Assembly: GCA_964035575.1 (NCBI GenBank) | Contig: OZ037929.1 | Location: 744,001 to 808,000, forward strand | Source: Rhynchopus sp. YZ270_cl-10 | Lineage: Eukaryota > Euglenozoa > Diplonemea > Diplonemida > Diplonemidae | Direction of reading: 5' to 3' | DNA length: 64,000 bases | Part shown: positions 11,200 through 21,758 of the stretch, one piece after another | How the letters are laid out: the number at the start of each line of letters is the position of its first letter | Numbering within the stretch: the first letter of the stretch is position 1 | The notes under the pieces: model-generated | The model's database searches: none | The model's input: the letters and a program-made list of their open reading frames with translations, nothing else | What the model was told of the DNA's origin: nothing | Translations under genes and position numbers: made by a program

Positions 11200-11532
11200 T
11201 GTGGTCTGTGGGGGGGCTTTTCTTTTGGTGGGATCCTGAGTGGTGGTGTTACATTCAATGTGAATAAGTTAGTAAGATGAACCCAGTGGAGTGGAGAGGT
11301 GCAGGTGCGTGTGTTTGTTGTCATCACAGTGCAGTGCAGGTGGAGGTGCAAAGCAACACTGCAACGTTGCTTGGATGTATCTCAGAGGGGACAAGTCGAC
11401 CTCTCCCCTCGCAATGGTGGATCAAGGGGGGTGTGCGTAAAACTCTTGTCAGGATTGATAAAGAAGACGACAGTCTCCCGACAATCTAGGGGCCTCATAA
11501 GTATGTAGACTTACTGACCAGGAAAATGCCGG
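11200..11532. repeat. Spacer: partial family A (11263-11283) and the start of the duplicated block
   Basis: The minus-strand sequence just upstream of the beta-like start ends CCCCACAG six bases before the ATG, a splice acceptor for a 5' intron or trans-splicing. A partial family A copy (TTAGTAAGATGAACCC) sits about 65 nt upstream. From 11339 the direct duplication begins. Confidence 0.5.
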
Positions 11533-11935
11533 TTGTTTTGTGTCAAAAAAGAGGCCAAGACAGAAAGTGCAGATCAGCTAAAAGACGAAATTCAAGAACA
11601 AAAAGCTCTCATTGACCATACAGATCTCAACGCGTCAGAGGTGATAAGGTTTTCATCCTGTTCTGCAAACTGGCAAACGCTCTTCAAAACACAACACTCT
11701 CATCTCTCCGTCAGCGGTAAGATCTGTGCCGCATTGTGTTTGGCAGCAAGAATCCAGAATGAGGATTATGTTTTTTTTGGAACGGAAAACAGCACACGAA
11801 AGAGAAGGTGGTTCAGAGTAACTATGACTATTTTCGTGAATTAAGACCCTTCATCACAAAGTTAAAAGGAACGAATTGGTTATCATCAGAACTCGGGTGT
11901 TGTGCGGTGTTGCAGTCTGAGGCATTACATCGTGC
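11339..11935. repeat. Left copy of a ~600-bp direct duplication
   Basis: 11339-11935 and 13530-14125 are nearly identical, starting at GGTGGAGGTGCAAAGCAACA and ending at GTCTGAGGCATTAC. Differences are few: one-base changes and a homopolymer length change at T8 versus T7. The copies flank the secreted-protein gene in the same orientation. They could be a segmental duplication or a pair of terminal repeats. I favour duplication because coding-like sequence fills the repeat. Confidence 0.9.
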
Positions 11936-12469
11936 GGTAGGAGATACTGTAGGCTCACGTCTGATATGCCCACCACCCCACTTCCTCTCATCGGTCAGAC
12001 GAACGGGATCATTGCAGACACAGGGACATCCAACAGTAAGAAAAATAGTTGAAAGTGCCAACGCCTCAACGGGATCATTGCATGTCTAGTGTATGCACCA
12101 AAGTCTTTACAAAGTACAATGTGACCTTCGACCACACCAAAAACTCTTGTGGAGATTGATCACGGCAAGAAGACGACGTCTGTATCGCAGAATATGGTCT
12201 ACATAAATAACAAAGGGGGATGGGGATGGGAAACTTTTTATGAAGTGAAACAAAAAATGCCTCGTCTGATTGTAGGCGAAGCAAGAGCTAATGTGGGGAG
12301 CAACAGAAACCATGACTTCTGTTTTGAGAATGCATGTGTTTTGAAAGGAGGGAGTCATCGTGTTTGGAGTGTCTGGAAGTTGTCTATTGAGACGTACTTT
12401 GCACACTTACAGATGACGTGCAGAAAGCTTCCCAAGAGAGACTGCGACAAATGTCACTTTGAATAATAA
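11533..12469 (+). pseudogene. Decayed plus-strand protein gene of unknown family
   Basis: The only substantial coding-like signal on the plus strand. Three protein-like stretches lie in three frames: 11533-11844 (a Lys/Glu/Gln-rich start, then Cys- and Ala-rich helical sequence), 11808-11935 (continuing with Tyr-Phe-Arg-Glu-Leu-Arg-Pro and Lys-Gly-Thr-Asn-Trp-Leu) and 12149-12466 (Gly/Trp-rich, ending in a Cys-x2-Cys basic tail and a stop). The first two are separated by a homopolymer shift near the T8 tract, so at least two frame changes are needed. Unspliced introns are a weaker explanation. The first two parts are duplicated at 13724-14125. I do not recognise the family. Its opposite orientation suggests an acquired or transposon-borne gene. 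Confidence 0.5.
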
Positions 12470-12787
12470 AACGCAATGATAAATAGTAACACGAACGGGA
12501 AAAAAGCATACATTTTACAGATGAATGCAATTCAGGCGTGCACGTACGGAAAACTAATGTGCGCAATTCATCTGCACGCACTATAAAAAGAAATTGAGCA
12601 AAACCCCTTTCACATGAACGAAGCAGACAAACCAAAAGAGGGTTTGCAAACGGGGCCAAAAAGACAAGAAAACAAAGTTGAACCATGCACAGAGATCATT
12701 TCAGAAATCATCAGCATAAAAGGCTCGAGTTGCTGCAATAGTGGAGTCACCAAGTGAACCCCTGAACACCGTTCCCTTGTGTCACCT

Positions 12788-13438
12788 CTACTGCTTCCAC
12801 AAGAAGCCGTTCGTAATGAAGTAGTTGCCAACAGAGTCGTCCTTGACAATGCACTGGAAGTTCTGGCCAGTCGACACAATGCTTCCGCCAGACACAATCT
12901 TGGAGGAGGCCATGAACTGGAGGGATCCTGCAGCAGACATGGCAGCAGCAGTCTCGCCGATGAAGATGCTCGCGTTGTAGAACACCTTTGCTGCCTGTCC
13001 TCCGAAGTCGGCCACTCCGTAGATGGAGGTGACTCCGCCAATCAAGATTCCTGCTGTGAACTGGAAGGTGCCCAACACAGCCATTTTCTCCGGCACGATC
13101 AGTCCAGCAACTTCTGTGCTCAGCTCAAGGGTTCCCGACGATGTAACGTAGACATTTGCTGTTACACTCAGCGAGGTGAACACACGAAGACGTGCCTTGT
13201 AGGAATCGAGGTCTCCGATAATCAGCGACTTAACGTGTGCCGGCTGCACAACAATGACAGTGGTCTCGTCCTCCCCCAAATCATTGCTAATCGACACATC
13301 GTCGTCTGATCCCGGCACACCTGCGGGGTACCAGTTGCTCGCTGTCGACCACTGGTTGTCTTTCGCAAGCCCAATCCACCTCACTTCAGCACAGTGGGTC
13401 GCGACAACGACAGACAGAAGTGCAAGTGTGCGCATCAT
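12788..13438 (-). CDS. Secreted beta-rich protein
   Basis: Single exon, 216 aa, starting at tandem Met codons (13438 and 13435). Residues 1-17 form a signal peptide: Met-Met-Arg-Thr, then Leu/Val/Ala, ending Cys-Ala. The mature part opens with a Trp-x-Gly...Asn-Trp-Tyr-Pro-x-Gly-Val-Pro-Gly motif followed by Asp-Asp-Asp-Val. This resembles the start of beta-helix or autotransporter-like surface proteins. The rest is Val/Thr/Ser/Gly-rich and repetitive, consistent with a beta-solenoid. No enzyme motif is visible. A cell-surface or extracellular role is inferred. It lies inside the direct duplication of a plus-strand pseudogene, so its own history may involve that rearrangement. Confidence 0.75.
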   Translation of the reverse strand: MMRTLALLSVVVATHCAEVRWIGLAKDNQWSTASNWYPAGVPGSDDDVSISNDLGEDETTVIVVQPAHVKSLIIGDLDSYKARLRVFTSLSVTANVYVTSSGTLELSTEVAGLIVPEKMAVLGTFQFTAGILIGGVTSIYGVADFGGQAAKVFYNASIFIGETAAAMSAAGSLQFMASSKIVSGGSIVSTGQNFQCIVKDDSVGNYFITNGFLWKQ

Positions 13439-13529
13439 TTTGAAAAGAAGTGTTGTGGAGTGAGGAAGAGGACAAATTCTGAAGATGTCAGGGTGTGTGG
13501 AGAAGGTGAGGAGGAGGGTGGAGTGGAGA

Positions 13530-14125
13530 GGTGGAGGTGCAAAGCAACACTGCAACGTTGCTTGGATGTATCTCAGAGGGGACAAGTCGACCTCTCCCCT
13601 CGCAATGGTGGATCAAGGGGGGTGTGCGTAAAACTCTTGTCAGGATTGATAAAGAAGACGACAATCTCCCGACAAACTAGGGGCCTCATAAGTATGTAGA
13701 CTTACTGACCAGGAAAATGCCGGTTGGTTTGTGTCAAAAACAAAGAGGACAAGACAAAAAGTGCAGATCAGCTAAAAGACGAAATTCAAGAACAAAAAGC
13801 TCTCATTGACCATACAGATCTCAACGCGTCAGAGGTGATAAGGTTTTCATCCTGTTCTGCAAACTGGCAAACGCTCTTCAAAACACAACACTCTCATCTC
13901 TCCGTCAGCGGTAAGATCTGTGCCGCATTGTGTTTGGCAGCAAGAATCCAGAATGAGGATTACGTTTTTTTGGAACGGAAAACAGCACGCGAAAGAGAAG
14001 GTGGTTCAGAGTAACTATGACTATTTTCGTGAATTAAGACCCTTCATCACAAAGTTAAAAGGAACGAATTGGTTATCATCAGAACTCGGGTGTTGTGCGG
14101 TGTTGCAGTCTGAGGCATTACCTCG
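13530..14125. repeat. Right copy of the ~600-bp direct duplication
   Basis: See the left copy at 11339-11935. Homology stops at GGCATTAC, after which 14126 onward is unrelated to the left flank. Confidence 0.9.
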
Positions 14126-14129
14126 TTGA
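13724..14129 (+). pseudogene. Truncated second copy of the plus-strand unknown gene
   Basis: Repeats the first two coding-like segments of 11533-11935, but with T7 instead of T8. The Lys-Glu-Lys-Val-Val-Gln-Ser-Asn-Tyr continuation is therefore in another frame (from 13920). It lacks the third segment found at 12149-12466, and sequence identity ends abruptly at 14125. Confidence 0.5.
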
Positions 14130-14721
14130 AAGTATGAAAAAAGAACCCCCCCTCCCACCTTTCTTTGATTTGATCATCAATGACAGAACACTAAGTTGAC
14201 TTGAAATACAAAAGCACTCTCAGCAGTGTACCTTGGTACATGACGGGGTGTACCGTGGACCCAACCATGCAGTCCTACATCCATTTCGTGGTTTACGTCT
14301 GATATACGCACTGAATACTAAAGAAAAGTTGTAACATAAACCTGAGTCTCGCTACATCCAACTGCATGCTGCATGAGCGCAATGACGTGCTCTGGCGTAA
14401 CACGCCTTTCCCTTCCCATTTCCCCCCTTTTGAATAGTGTATAATGGGGCAAATGGAGCATTATAGAGGCAAAAATCAAATACCGTAGTCGTACGAATTA
14501 TCGACCGTAACAATGTTCGACCTTTTCAAGATTTTTCTGCAAGTTCGAACTTTTTTACGGTCGAACATTTTGTACGAATACAGAACATTTTGAAACCGTT
14601 TTGTTCTATCGACAATCACCCTAAAGGGTTCTGCATGGCTAATATTTTTCTTCCAAAAAAGTTTTTTTAAATTTTTCAGCGGGAGGACCTTTTTTTGTTT
14701 TCACCCCCCCCAAAAAAAAAC
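14130..14721. repeat. Spacer with families C (14197-14312), partial A (14324-14365) and G (14484-14600)
   Basis: The C copy has ACTTGAAATACAAAAGCACT, GTGTACCTTGGTACATGACG and CCATGCAGTCCTACATCC. The G element has facing arms: GACCGTAACAATGTTCGACC at about 14504-14523, and a copy with AC-to-TT change inverted as GGTCGAACATT at about 14560-14570. A similar palindrome lies in an intron near 53694-53812. Confidence 0.55.
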
Positions 14722-16002
14722 CTACTTCTTCTCCTCAGTGACCAACGCTGGGGCCTCCTCCTCCTCGTCCTCCTCCATGTCTTCGTCCTCACAGCTTTCC
14801 TCATCTTCTTCCTCTTCACACTCTTCTTCCTCTTCCATTGCCATCACATTTTCCCCTTCCCCTACACGCTGCCACGCTGTTGGGTTTGCAAGGTCGATCT
14901 TCCACATGTCGCCAAGGGTTTGCTGTGCTTTGCCTTCTACGATCCCTCCGAGGATATAGAGATGATTGGTGGTCACATCGTGGACGGAGGATGTGGACAT
15001 GCGGGGGCACGGTGCTGAAGGGGAATCGGTGTCGGGGAGAATGGGGGTTGCTAGCATGTCGGGTCCGACAGACCAGAGGTCGTTGTGTTGGAGGATTTGC
15101 TTGCGTTTTTTCCCTTCCTGTTTGACCTCTGAAAGGCCTCCAAAGAGGTAGGTCAAACCTCCATGAATGGAAAGCGAGGAAACACCAAGACGCGGCCCCG
15201 GTCCGTTGTTGAGTTGCACCTCTCTCCAGACAAGCTGTTGCTTTTCTTTGCGTAGTGCCGGGGAGAGATCCAGAACCCATAGGTCGGACAGCGCTTTGCA
15301 AGAAGAATCAGAGCCTCCATAGACCGAGAGCATGCCTGGCTGTGGAGAGGTGACGCACATCGCGCTTCGTGGCTTAGGTTTTGCTGCTGCAATGTCCAGC
15401 TTTAATGCCACCCCTTTCAAGTCTCCCGCCATCTGCACAACACCCACATCGTTAAACTTCTTCAAACTCCTTCCATTATCGAAATATCCCCCAAAAATCG
15501 CAAAGCTTTTTTCTCCAACCGCAGCCATACGGTGTCCTCCTCTTGCAGAAGGGAGTTTCAACCCGGTGATATCATTCCATCGGAGATGCTCCAGGTCAAG
15601 CCTCCAAAGGTCTGCAAGGAAAATCACATCATCGCCGTTCTTCGAAAGGTATTCCCCACCATACACAAACAGCGCATTGTCGACGATAACCGCTTGGTGT
15701 GCGTTGCGACCACATGGTTTCCGGGTGCCCGCCGATTTAACAGAACTCCACTCTCCCGTTGCGGTGTTGTGCACATGAAGGTCGTCATGTGTCACTGTGG
15801 TGTATTCATCAATGAATGTTTCTCCTCCGTGCATCCAAATTTTCCCCCCAGAAGCAGCCGAGGCGAAGTTTGCGCGTGGTGCAACAGAGGGGACAACAGC
15901 CGTGGAGGCCTTGTGCTTCTCGTCTTCTGCAGACATGTAGTTGTTGAGAAGCGCATCCATGTCGTCATCCTCCTCCATCTTGACAGCCTTCTTCTTACCC
16001 AT
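14722..16002 (-). CDS. Kelch-repeat protein, KLHDC4-like
   Basis: Single exon, 426 aa. After a Lys-rich and acidic N-terminus (about 1-40), repeated kelch signatures are visible: a Gly-Gly pair, then a spaced Tyr/Trp, in segments such as Phe-Val-Tyr-Gly-Gly-Glu, Phe-Ala-Ile-Phe-Gly-Gly-Tyr, Val-Tyr-Gly-Gly-Ser, Tyr-Leu-Phe-Gly-Gly-Leu and Tyr-Ile-Leu-Gly-Gly. About six blades fit a beta-propeller. The overall order and the spacing of Asp-Leu-Trp motifs match KLHDC4-type proteins, though KLHDC4's C-terminal extension is replaced by a Glu/Asp-rich tail (about 385-426). It is probably a protein-interaction scaffold. The start at 16002 follows a CCTAG acceptor-like site. Confidence 0.85.
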   Translation of the reverse strand: MGKKKAVKMEEDDDMDALLNNYMSAEDEKHKASTAVVPSVAPRANFASAASGGKIWMHGGETFIDEYTTVTHDDLHVHNTATGEWSSVKSAGTRKPCGRNAHQAVIVDNALFVYGGEYLSKNGDDVIFLADLWRLDLEHLRWNDITGLKLPSARGGHRMAAVGEKSFAIFGGYFDNGRSLKKFNDVGVVQMAGDLKGVALKLDIAAAKPKPRSAMCVTSPQPGMLSVYGGSDSSCKALSDLWVLDLSPALRKEKQQLVWREVQLNNGPGPRLGVSSLSIHGGLTYLFGGLSEVKQEGKKRKQILQHNDLWSVGPDMLATPILPDTDSPSAPCPRMSTSSVHDVTTNHLYILGGIVEGKAQQTLGDMWKIDLANPTAWQRVGEGENVMAMEEEEECEEEEDEESCEDEDMEEDEEEEAPALVTEEKK

Positions 16003-16521
16003 TTTATGTGTTTTTTCCCTAGGTTTTAGGTGGAGGGGAGGCAACTAATCAGGACGTGCTTGGTGTGAACCTCAGTAATCCTTGATAAGAGGAGGAGGAG
16101 GAGGAGGAGGACAATGACAATGACAAACCGCACAAAAAGGTCGGTATGAAGACTGGGGACATCTCGCCAAGCGGCTTCAAAAGTTTGAAGCATCATTCCC
16201 GAGAGCAAGTAAAACGCCGGTTGGACAGGGGGGCTTGTTGGGGCTGTTGCTAGGGCATAGTAGACCGCAAACCAGGTCCGGACCAGAAGATTCACTATTT
16301 GGATCAGATGAAAGCACAAAAGCACCCTGCGGCCAATGACAGAAGGACAAAAAATAAAGTAAAAATTTCGTTTTCGACTGTGGGTGGTGGTGGTGAGAGA
16401 GGGAGAGCGGGGGGAGAATTCAAGAATTGATGGAAATCAATTTTTCGTTCCCCACCCCCTCCGATCCCCTTAATAAGAACTCGTTAAGCTCTGCAATGGG
16501 TCACACAACAGACATTTCTCT
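16003..16521. repeat. Spacer with family D half-copy (16304-16352)
   Basis: Contains GGAGGAGGAGG runs, then CAGATGAAAGCACAAAAGCA and CCCTGCGGCCAATGACAG, shared with 5630-5665. No exon recognised. Confidence 0.5.
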
Positions 16522-17653
16522 TTAGAGGAAGACGTTGTCCACTGGCGGGGCACGTGGTATAGGTCGCCTGCCGTACTTATAAGGTATCTGCATGTGGTCT
16601 TGCGACGTTTTGTCGTGGATCACGTAGCCATCGTGGCAGTTCATCTGCTCGCGCACAGTCCACTGGCGTCGGTCTGCCGTCAAACCCTGCAACAAAAATG
16701 TGTTGGAATTAGAACACTGAAACTGAAAAAGCAAACCAGAACAGATGAAAGAAATGTTTATAAGATGATCCTAAGCCTCTCCTGCTTAGTCACCTTAATA
16801 ACGATGAAATACCTCGCAACAAATTCGACCTGAAAAATTAATCTGAAAACACCCTTTTGGTGACCAGAAGAGTGGATGCACCCGCGAGGGAGGTCGTAAG
16901 CAGGAACATAATCATTGCCAGAAAGGGGGTGGTATTTTATAGACAATAAAGTCTAAAAGCCTCGTGGCGGACAGCACAGGGGCGTCTACTATGGCCTCTC
17001 AGGGCTGAGAAATAAAACAAAAGAAACGAACATACATCGCACCGCAGCCTTTCCCGCCGCTTTTCCGCCATTTCTAGATGTTTTGAATCGAGCTCCTTTT
17101 GCCTATCCGCCGTCCCCAGCTCTTTGTCTATTGTCGCCTTAGGCTTGAGGATGAGCCGTGCTGGTTTATATGAGAGGTGTTCACCTGCTATTGGGGGTCC
17201 ACCTGTTACGACGTTGCAGCCGCCTTTTGATGCCTTTGTGGCAAGATAGTCCCGCCGGTTGCTTTGTACTGTGTGCGCACGGTCTGCTGCGTGCTGATGG
17301 ATCTGCTCCTTCAGGGCTGCCTGTTCTGGGGTTTCGTGGGGGCGCTTTCTGTTGAACCCTTTTGTGAAGCGTGTCTGCCTCGCCCCACCCCGAGCGTGCA
17401 CATCCAAGATCGGCAACGACGACCGCATCAAGTCCCCCGTTTGTGAAGAGGACGGAGCCTCGAACACGCGCTTCCCGAGATACGCCTCTTCCTTTGCCCG
17501 GGCGTTCTCTGGACGGAGGTTTCGTTTGTGTCCCCAGCCAATACCTTCGAAGGTGGGGTCAAAAACGGCAGACCGCTCAGGAGGATTCAGCCGATCTGCT
17601 ATCGGAAGACCATTAAGCGTCCCCGGGCGGGCCAATCCCGCATCCTTTCCCAT
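16522..17653 (-). CDS. Basic protein of unknown function, two exons
   Basis: Exons 17653-17036 and 16686-16522, joined in phase 0 with donor GTATGT and acceptor TTGCAG after a T-rich tract. Product 260 aa. It is rich in Arg, Lys, Pro and Gly, with no membrane segment or signal. Residues about 105-205 are helical and charged; the tail has Tyr/Pro/Arg-rich short motifs. The composition and lack of a globular catalytic motif recall ciliary or microtubule-associated proteins, but I cannot name a family. The ATG follows a CTTTTAG acceptor-like site by about 15 nt. The 349-nt intron contains a family A copy. Confidence 0.75.
16687..17035 (-). repeat. Intron of the basic-protein gene, containing family A (16754-16798)
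   Basis: Plus-strand GTTTATAAGATGATCCTAAG, CCTCTCCTGCTTAGTCACCTT. The inner stem CTAAGC/GCTTAG is weakened only by C in the loop. One of the most intact family A copies. Confidence 0.75.
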
Positions 17654-17950
17654 ATTTTTTGTTTTTTCCTAAAAGGTGAGTCGATTATGGAATTGATGAA
17701 ATAGAAAACGACTTCAGGATATGAGTTAAATGAAATAAAGAAAAACACTTTTTCGTTTTATTGCACCGCAAAAGGTTTTGTGATGAATGTGATTAGTGGA
17801 AAACCAATACGCTAAAGCGGGCAACGCACCATCCGTCGTTTTCCATTTCTATTCGTCAATGCTTGATAACAAAAAAATGAAGAGGGTTTTTCGTTTCTTT
17901 TCGTTCGACTTTAGGTTAGGGGTTTGAATTTTTTGAAAAATCCGTTTTTT

Positions 17951-20834
17951 TTAGATTAATATCATGCTACTGAGGTCGGAGTAAGAGGAGGCCCTTGGAG
18001 GCGATTTTTTCTTGATTTCACTGATGTAGGCATCCGATGCGGGGCCAGGGTCCAGCCAGAGGGCTTGCATTTGCCGGCTCAGGTCTACCCTGGGACGGAC
18101 CCCCATATCGCCATCAACACCACCACTCCCACGTACCTCCTTCGCCCATAGGGGGTCGTACTTCGCTGCTTCCCGGGAAGGTTCTGGGAACGGTGCCAAC
18201 GTTTCGGAGAGGAACTCTCGAGTATCATAAAGGGTGTCCAAGGACCCGACGACGGCTGATGCGTTGCGGGTCTCGAGTTTGATCTCCTCGCCGACGGGGT
18301 TTGGGTATTGGAGGCGTGAGAACGCTTTGCTTCGTTTGCGGATGCCGTCCTTCCCCAGGAAGGTGCCGCCCCACAGCCAGCGAGGCATGGGTGAAGGCAG
18401 AATGAGCTGGCAGCTGCTGTGGAATTCGTCGATGTAGCGGCGCTCGTCAGAGGTGATCTCTCTGTCATTGGTCCAGCGGAAGTGCTCTGCTGTGATGCTA
18501 GTACGGTCCCACCCCTGCAGCTTGCGCAGCGCAATCACCACACTCCCCGCATTGTGTGCACCGTCCAAGCAGTGTAGGTATACCGGGTGTTTGCTTGTAT
18601 CAATCAGCACCTCTAATACCTGCGTTACCTCAGCGGTGTACAGGACAGGGGATTCCTGTGAATGAAAAATGTGGAGAGAGGAGGAGAAGGAAGCTAAGAA
18701 TGATTAAGATAACATTTCAGAAAAACACACACACACACGCAGGGGCAGCAGCTCCGGAATGCCAAGACTAGAACCCTTGGCATGATGACGGACCCAGGTG
18801 AGTGACGACACCTCCCCTTCAGCGAGTTGGGCATCGCAGGGTCCGCTCAGGACCCCGTGCCCCCGACGGTAAATGATGAAAACAAACAAATTACTTCTAA
18901 AGCGCGCACCACGGATAGACTGCAGGGCCTTTTCTAAGTCCATGGGCCCATGGCACCCCTCCGAAAACACACTTTTTTTCTGTACAAATGCCACACGTAA
19001 AAAAAATATTTTTTCTGTACAAATGCCACAGGCAAAATATTTTTTCTGGACTTTTGCCACATGGGAGGTGGGGTGGGGGGCGGAGCCCCCACCCACCGGC
19101 CCCCAAAAAAAATTCTTTAAAAAAAAAGGAAAAAAAAGAAGAAACACACAGGGTTTTATCTCCTTTTTTGTTAGTGGTCCCTAGACCGGGTAAAATAAAA
19201 AAAAAATATTTACCCGGTCTGGGAAAAAAAAAAAATAACCACCCGGCCAGGCCAAAAAAAAACCCAAAATGATATATCTTGGGGGTACCTCACACAAACC
19301 TCTAAGAGTGACCAGAACTGGCCTCATGAACAAAGTGACCCCGTCACAGCCAGAACGCGACCCAATTGGTCAAACGCCGAAGGAAAAGGAAGCATGCAGC
19401 ATGGCGAAAGGAAAAAAGTAGCGTACCGTGCGCCTGCGGCGCAAGATTGCAAGCCACCCATGACATAGTTTGGCTGTAAAATGTGCAATTTTAAGCACAA
19501 TATTTTGAAATGTTGCGTACCGTGGCTTCGCCAAAACTTTCGTTCGCAAAATATGGAAGTAACATTTACGGGAACTGACGATAATGACCAACGACAGTGC
19601 CATTTGATGTCTGACAGTCAACATTTTTTTTAGAAATGTTGCGTACCGTGGCTTCGCCAGGAATCAGTTCTGTTTCGTATTTGCGTTAATTAGTCTTGGT
19701 TTCCCATCCCCTCCCTCCCTAGTTCATACGCAAGGGCATCTTCCCTTTCTGTGCACCGCTTAGTGGTGTCCTTACGTCACTTTTGACCATACTTTTCTTT
19801 TCCTCACCCCCACCCCTTTGCTTTAACTTTGCTTGCACACCCCGACCCACCCGGAGAGGCCTGGGGACGGGATAGTTCACAACCGCCCCTTCTCCTATTT
19901 GACTCATTTTTCCCCTTCTTCAACCCCCACCCCCGAAAAACCCCTCTCAAAAATATGCGGGGAGATGCCCCGCCAACGTACCGACCGGAAAGCTCGGAAT
20001 GGGTTTCCGGGAGTTTTTTACGTGTGGCATTTGTACAGAAAAAAGTCATTGGCACCTCGGCCAAAATCGGGGGTTTTGGCTCAACTTAGAGCCACCCCTG
20101 ATAGACTGCTCCCCACTCATCGGGCCTAGAACCCACCTGCATGCAGGTCCTTTCGAGGTACATCCCTGGTAAACTGGATGACCGACAGTTGGTCTCTCAG
20201 GCAAAACTTATTTCATACTACACTCGGGGGATGGTCGGGGGCATCTATCCGGGGCGTTGATTGTGGCTAATCCTTGCAAGTGCGGCCTTGATTTAATTAA
20301 CACGAAATACCCTAGGTAACTTGGTCTGAAACACACACGCATGGGGGGCCATATTCTGCGCAAGAATTGGCCCTATTTAGTCATCAAGACACATACCTTG
20401 AACTTTTCGCTCTGGATGTACATAATATCGATGTTTTCGTGGGCACAGAAGTCTTTCAGGTCTTGTGTAGGGTCATCAGGTATGAGGCTGATGATGGTGC
20501 GTAGGTTGAGCCTGTGTGGGGAGGTAGGTGGTGGTGGTGGTGGTGGTTGCGTTGTGGAGGGAGAAGGACTTCGCCGTACACCACACAACCCCTCTGAGGG
20601 AAGAAGGGACAGCAATTGGCGACTTGTTTGGTCGCCAATATTACTTCGTCCTACTGCAACTACAAAAAAAGCAGCCAATTTATCTTCGCACAAAATTCGT
20701 GCCTTAGCTTTTCCTAAGTTGCGATGTAGTTTGTAGATAATCCCATACCGTTTCATGAAGCGGAAGTTGCACAGCACCGGATACCCCCCTCTGTGAATAC
20801 CCGACTCAACGATGTGATAGCGAAGTGGCGGCAT
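17951..20834 (-). CDS. Siw14/OCA-type tyrosine phosphatase-like protein with degenerate active site
   Basis: Three exons: 20834-20749, 20511-20397 and 18655-17951. Donors are GTATGG and GTATGT; acceptors are ACAG; phases 2 and 0 fit. Product 301 aa. The N-terminus (Pro-Pro-Leu-Arg-Tyr, then Gly-Ile-His-Arg-Gly-Gly-Tyr-Pro, Asn-Phe-Arg-Phe) and Leu-Arg-Thr-Ile-Ile-Ser-Leu match the atypical phosphatase family of yeast Siw14 and Oca proteins, some of which cleave inositol pyrophosphates. The P-loop is aligned at Cys96 (HCLDGAHNAG). In active members the sixth residue after Cys is Arg; here it is Asn102, and a preceding Lys and following Thr are also lost. It is probably a pseudophosphatase. The C-terminal about 130 residues are an unrecognised extension. 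Intron 2 (20396-18656, 1.74 kb) carries a mobile element. Confidence 0.88.
18971..20046. mobile_element. Inverted-repeat element inside intron 2 of the phosphatase gene
   Basis: 18971-19003 (CTGTACAAATGCCACACGTA within a T/A frame) is inverted at 20014-20046 as TACGTGTGGCATTTGTACAG. A partial third copy of the arm lies at 19005-19030. The interior holds a G/C-rich block (19060-19110), A-runs, and a module at 19413-19530 (GCGTACCGTGCGCCTGCGGC to GTACCGTGGCTTCGCCA) that recurs at 24147-24268. No intact protein. Confidence 0.7.
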
Positions 20835-21758
20835 CTGTGGTCAAGAAGACGGGAATTTATTTATTTTTTTTTTTGCTCACAGTGTCAGGGCGTTCGCTAT
20901 CGCCATCGTTTTTTCCTGATCGTGGCGAAATGCCAAAAAACCCGAAATTTTTGGTTTTTTACTAGTGCTTAAAATAGGTCAAAAAAAATTTCCCGCCGGA
21001 GAGAAGCTAGTTCGTGGGGGTGAATCCCTGGTACTGAGTGGTCAAAAAAATTTTGCGATTTGCGCGTGATCCCTTCCCCAGCACAAGTGCTATTACAGCT
21101 GAACTTTCCTGATACTAAAACCAGCAAAACGATGGAGAATTTCATCAATCCCCCCTCACTGAGGGTCTCTTTGTGCTGTTTAATCAAACAGATGTACAAG
21201 AGAGAGGCATCTGTCATATGAGACTTCATCCTTATTTTGACTATTTTCAATAAACTAAAACGTCTCTCTGCCGTTGAAGGTAGAGTTGACACGAGTAGTG
21301 ACACCTTCTATACCAGGGGGTACTGGACACCTTCAGCAGACTGCAGGATTGAGGAGCGAGCAGGAGTGCTGGGGAAACTTCCTTTCACGGCAGGCGGGTT
21401 TGCGGATGATTTTGAGTACAGTGGACACCCCCTCTGCGACCCCCCCTCCGGGGGGGTCGACAGGGTGGTGGGGAGAAATCTCTCTCTCTCTTTTTTTTTT
21501 TTTTTTTTTCCCCCTTTTTTTTATTTATTTATTTATTTATACAGGGTTTCGCCCCGGTGGGGCGAAGCCCTGGGGCGAAATAAAATGTCATTTTTTCAGG
21601 AAAAGATTTTTTTAACGAAAAAAAATATTTTTCGCCCCGGGGCGAACGCCCTGCACAGTGTTATTAGAAACTGAACAATAATTCGTCCTCGCGCTTTTTC
21701 ATTCAACGAAAAAACACTGTTATCATCATTATCAAGATCAGTTGGCGGTTACTTAATA
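20835..21758. other. Spacer with structured G/C-rich repeats (about 21410-21660)
   Basis: 21431-21460 is a C-run/G-run inverted repeat. 21548-21577 has GCCCCGGTGGGGCGAAGCCC, and 21630-21655 has CGCCCCGGGGCGAACGCCC, a related arm; between them are T and ATTT runs. The phrase GTACAGTGGACACCCCCTC at 21417 recurs at 34767. This looks like mobile-element debris; no coding sequence recognised. Confidence 0.5.

Noticed and set aside
11339-14125. LTR retrotransposon with 600-bp LTRs
   Set aside because: The repeats carry coding-like sequence, lack TG...CA ends, and enclose a host-like secreted-protein gene on the other strand, with no reverse transcriptase or primer-binding site seen.
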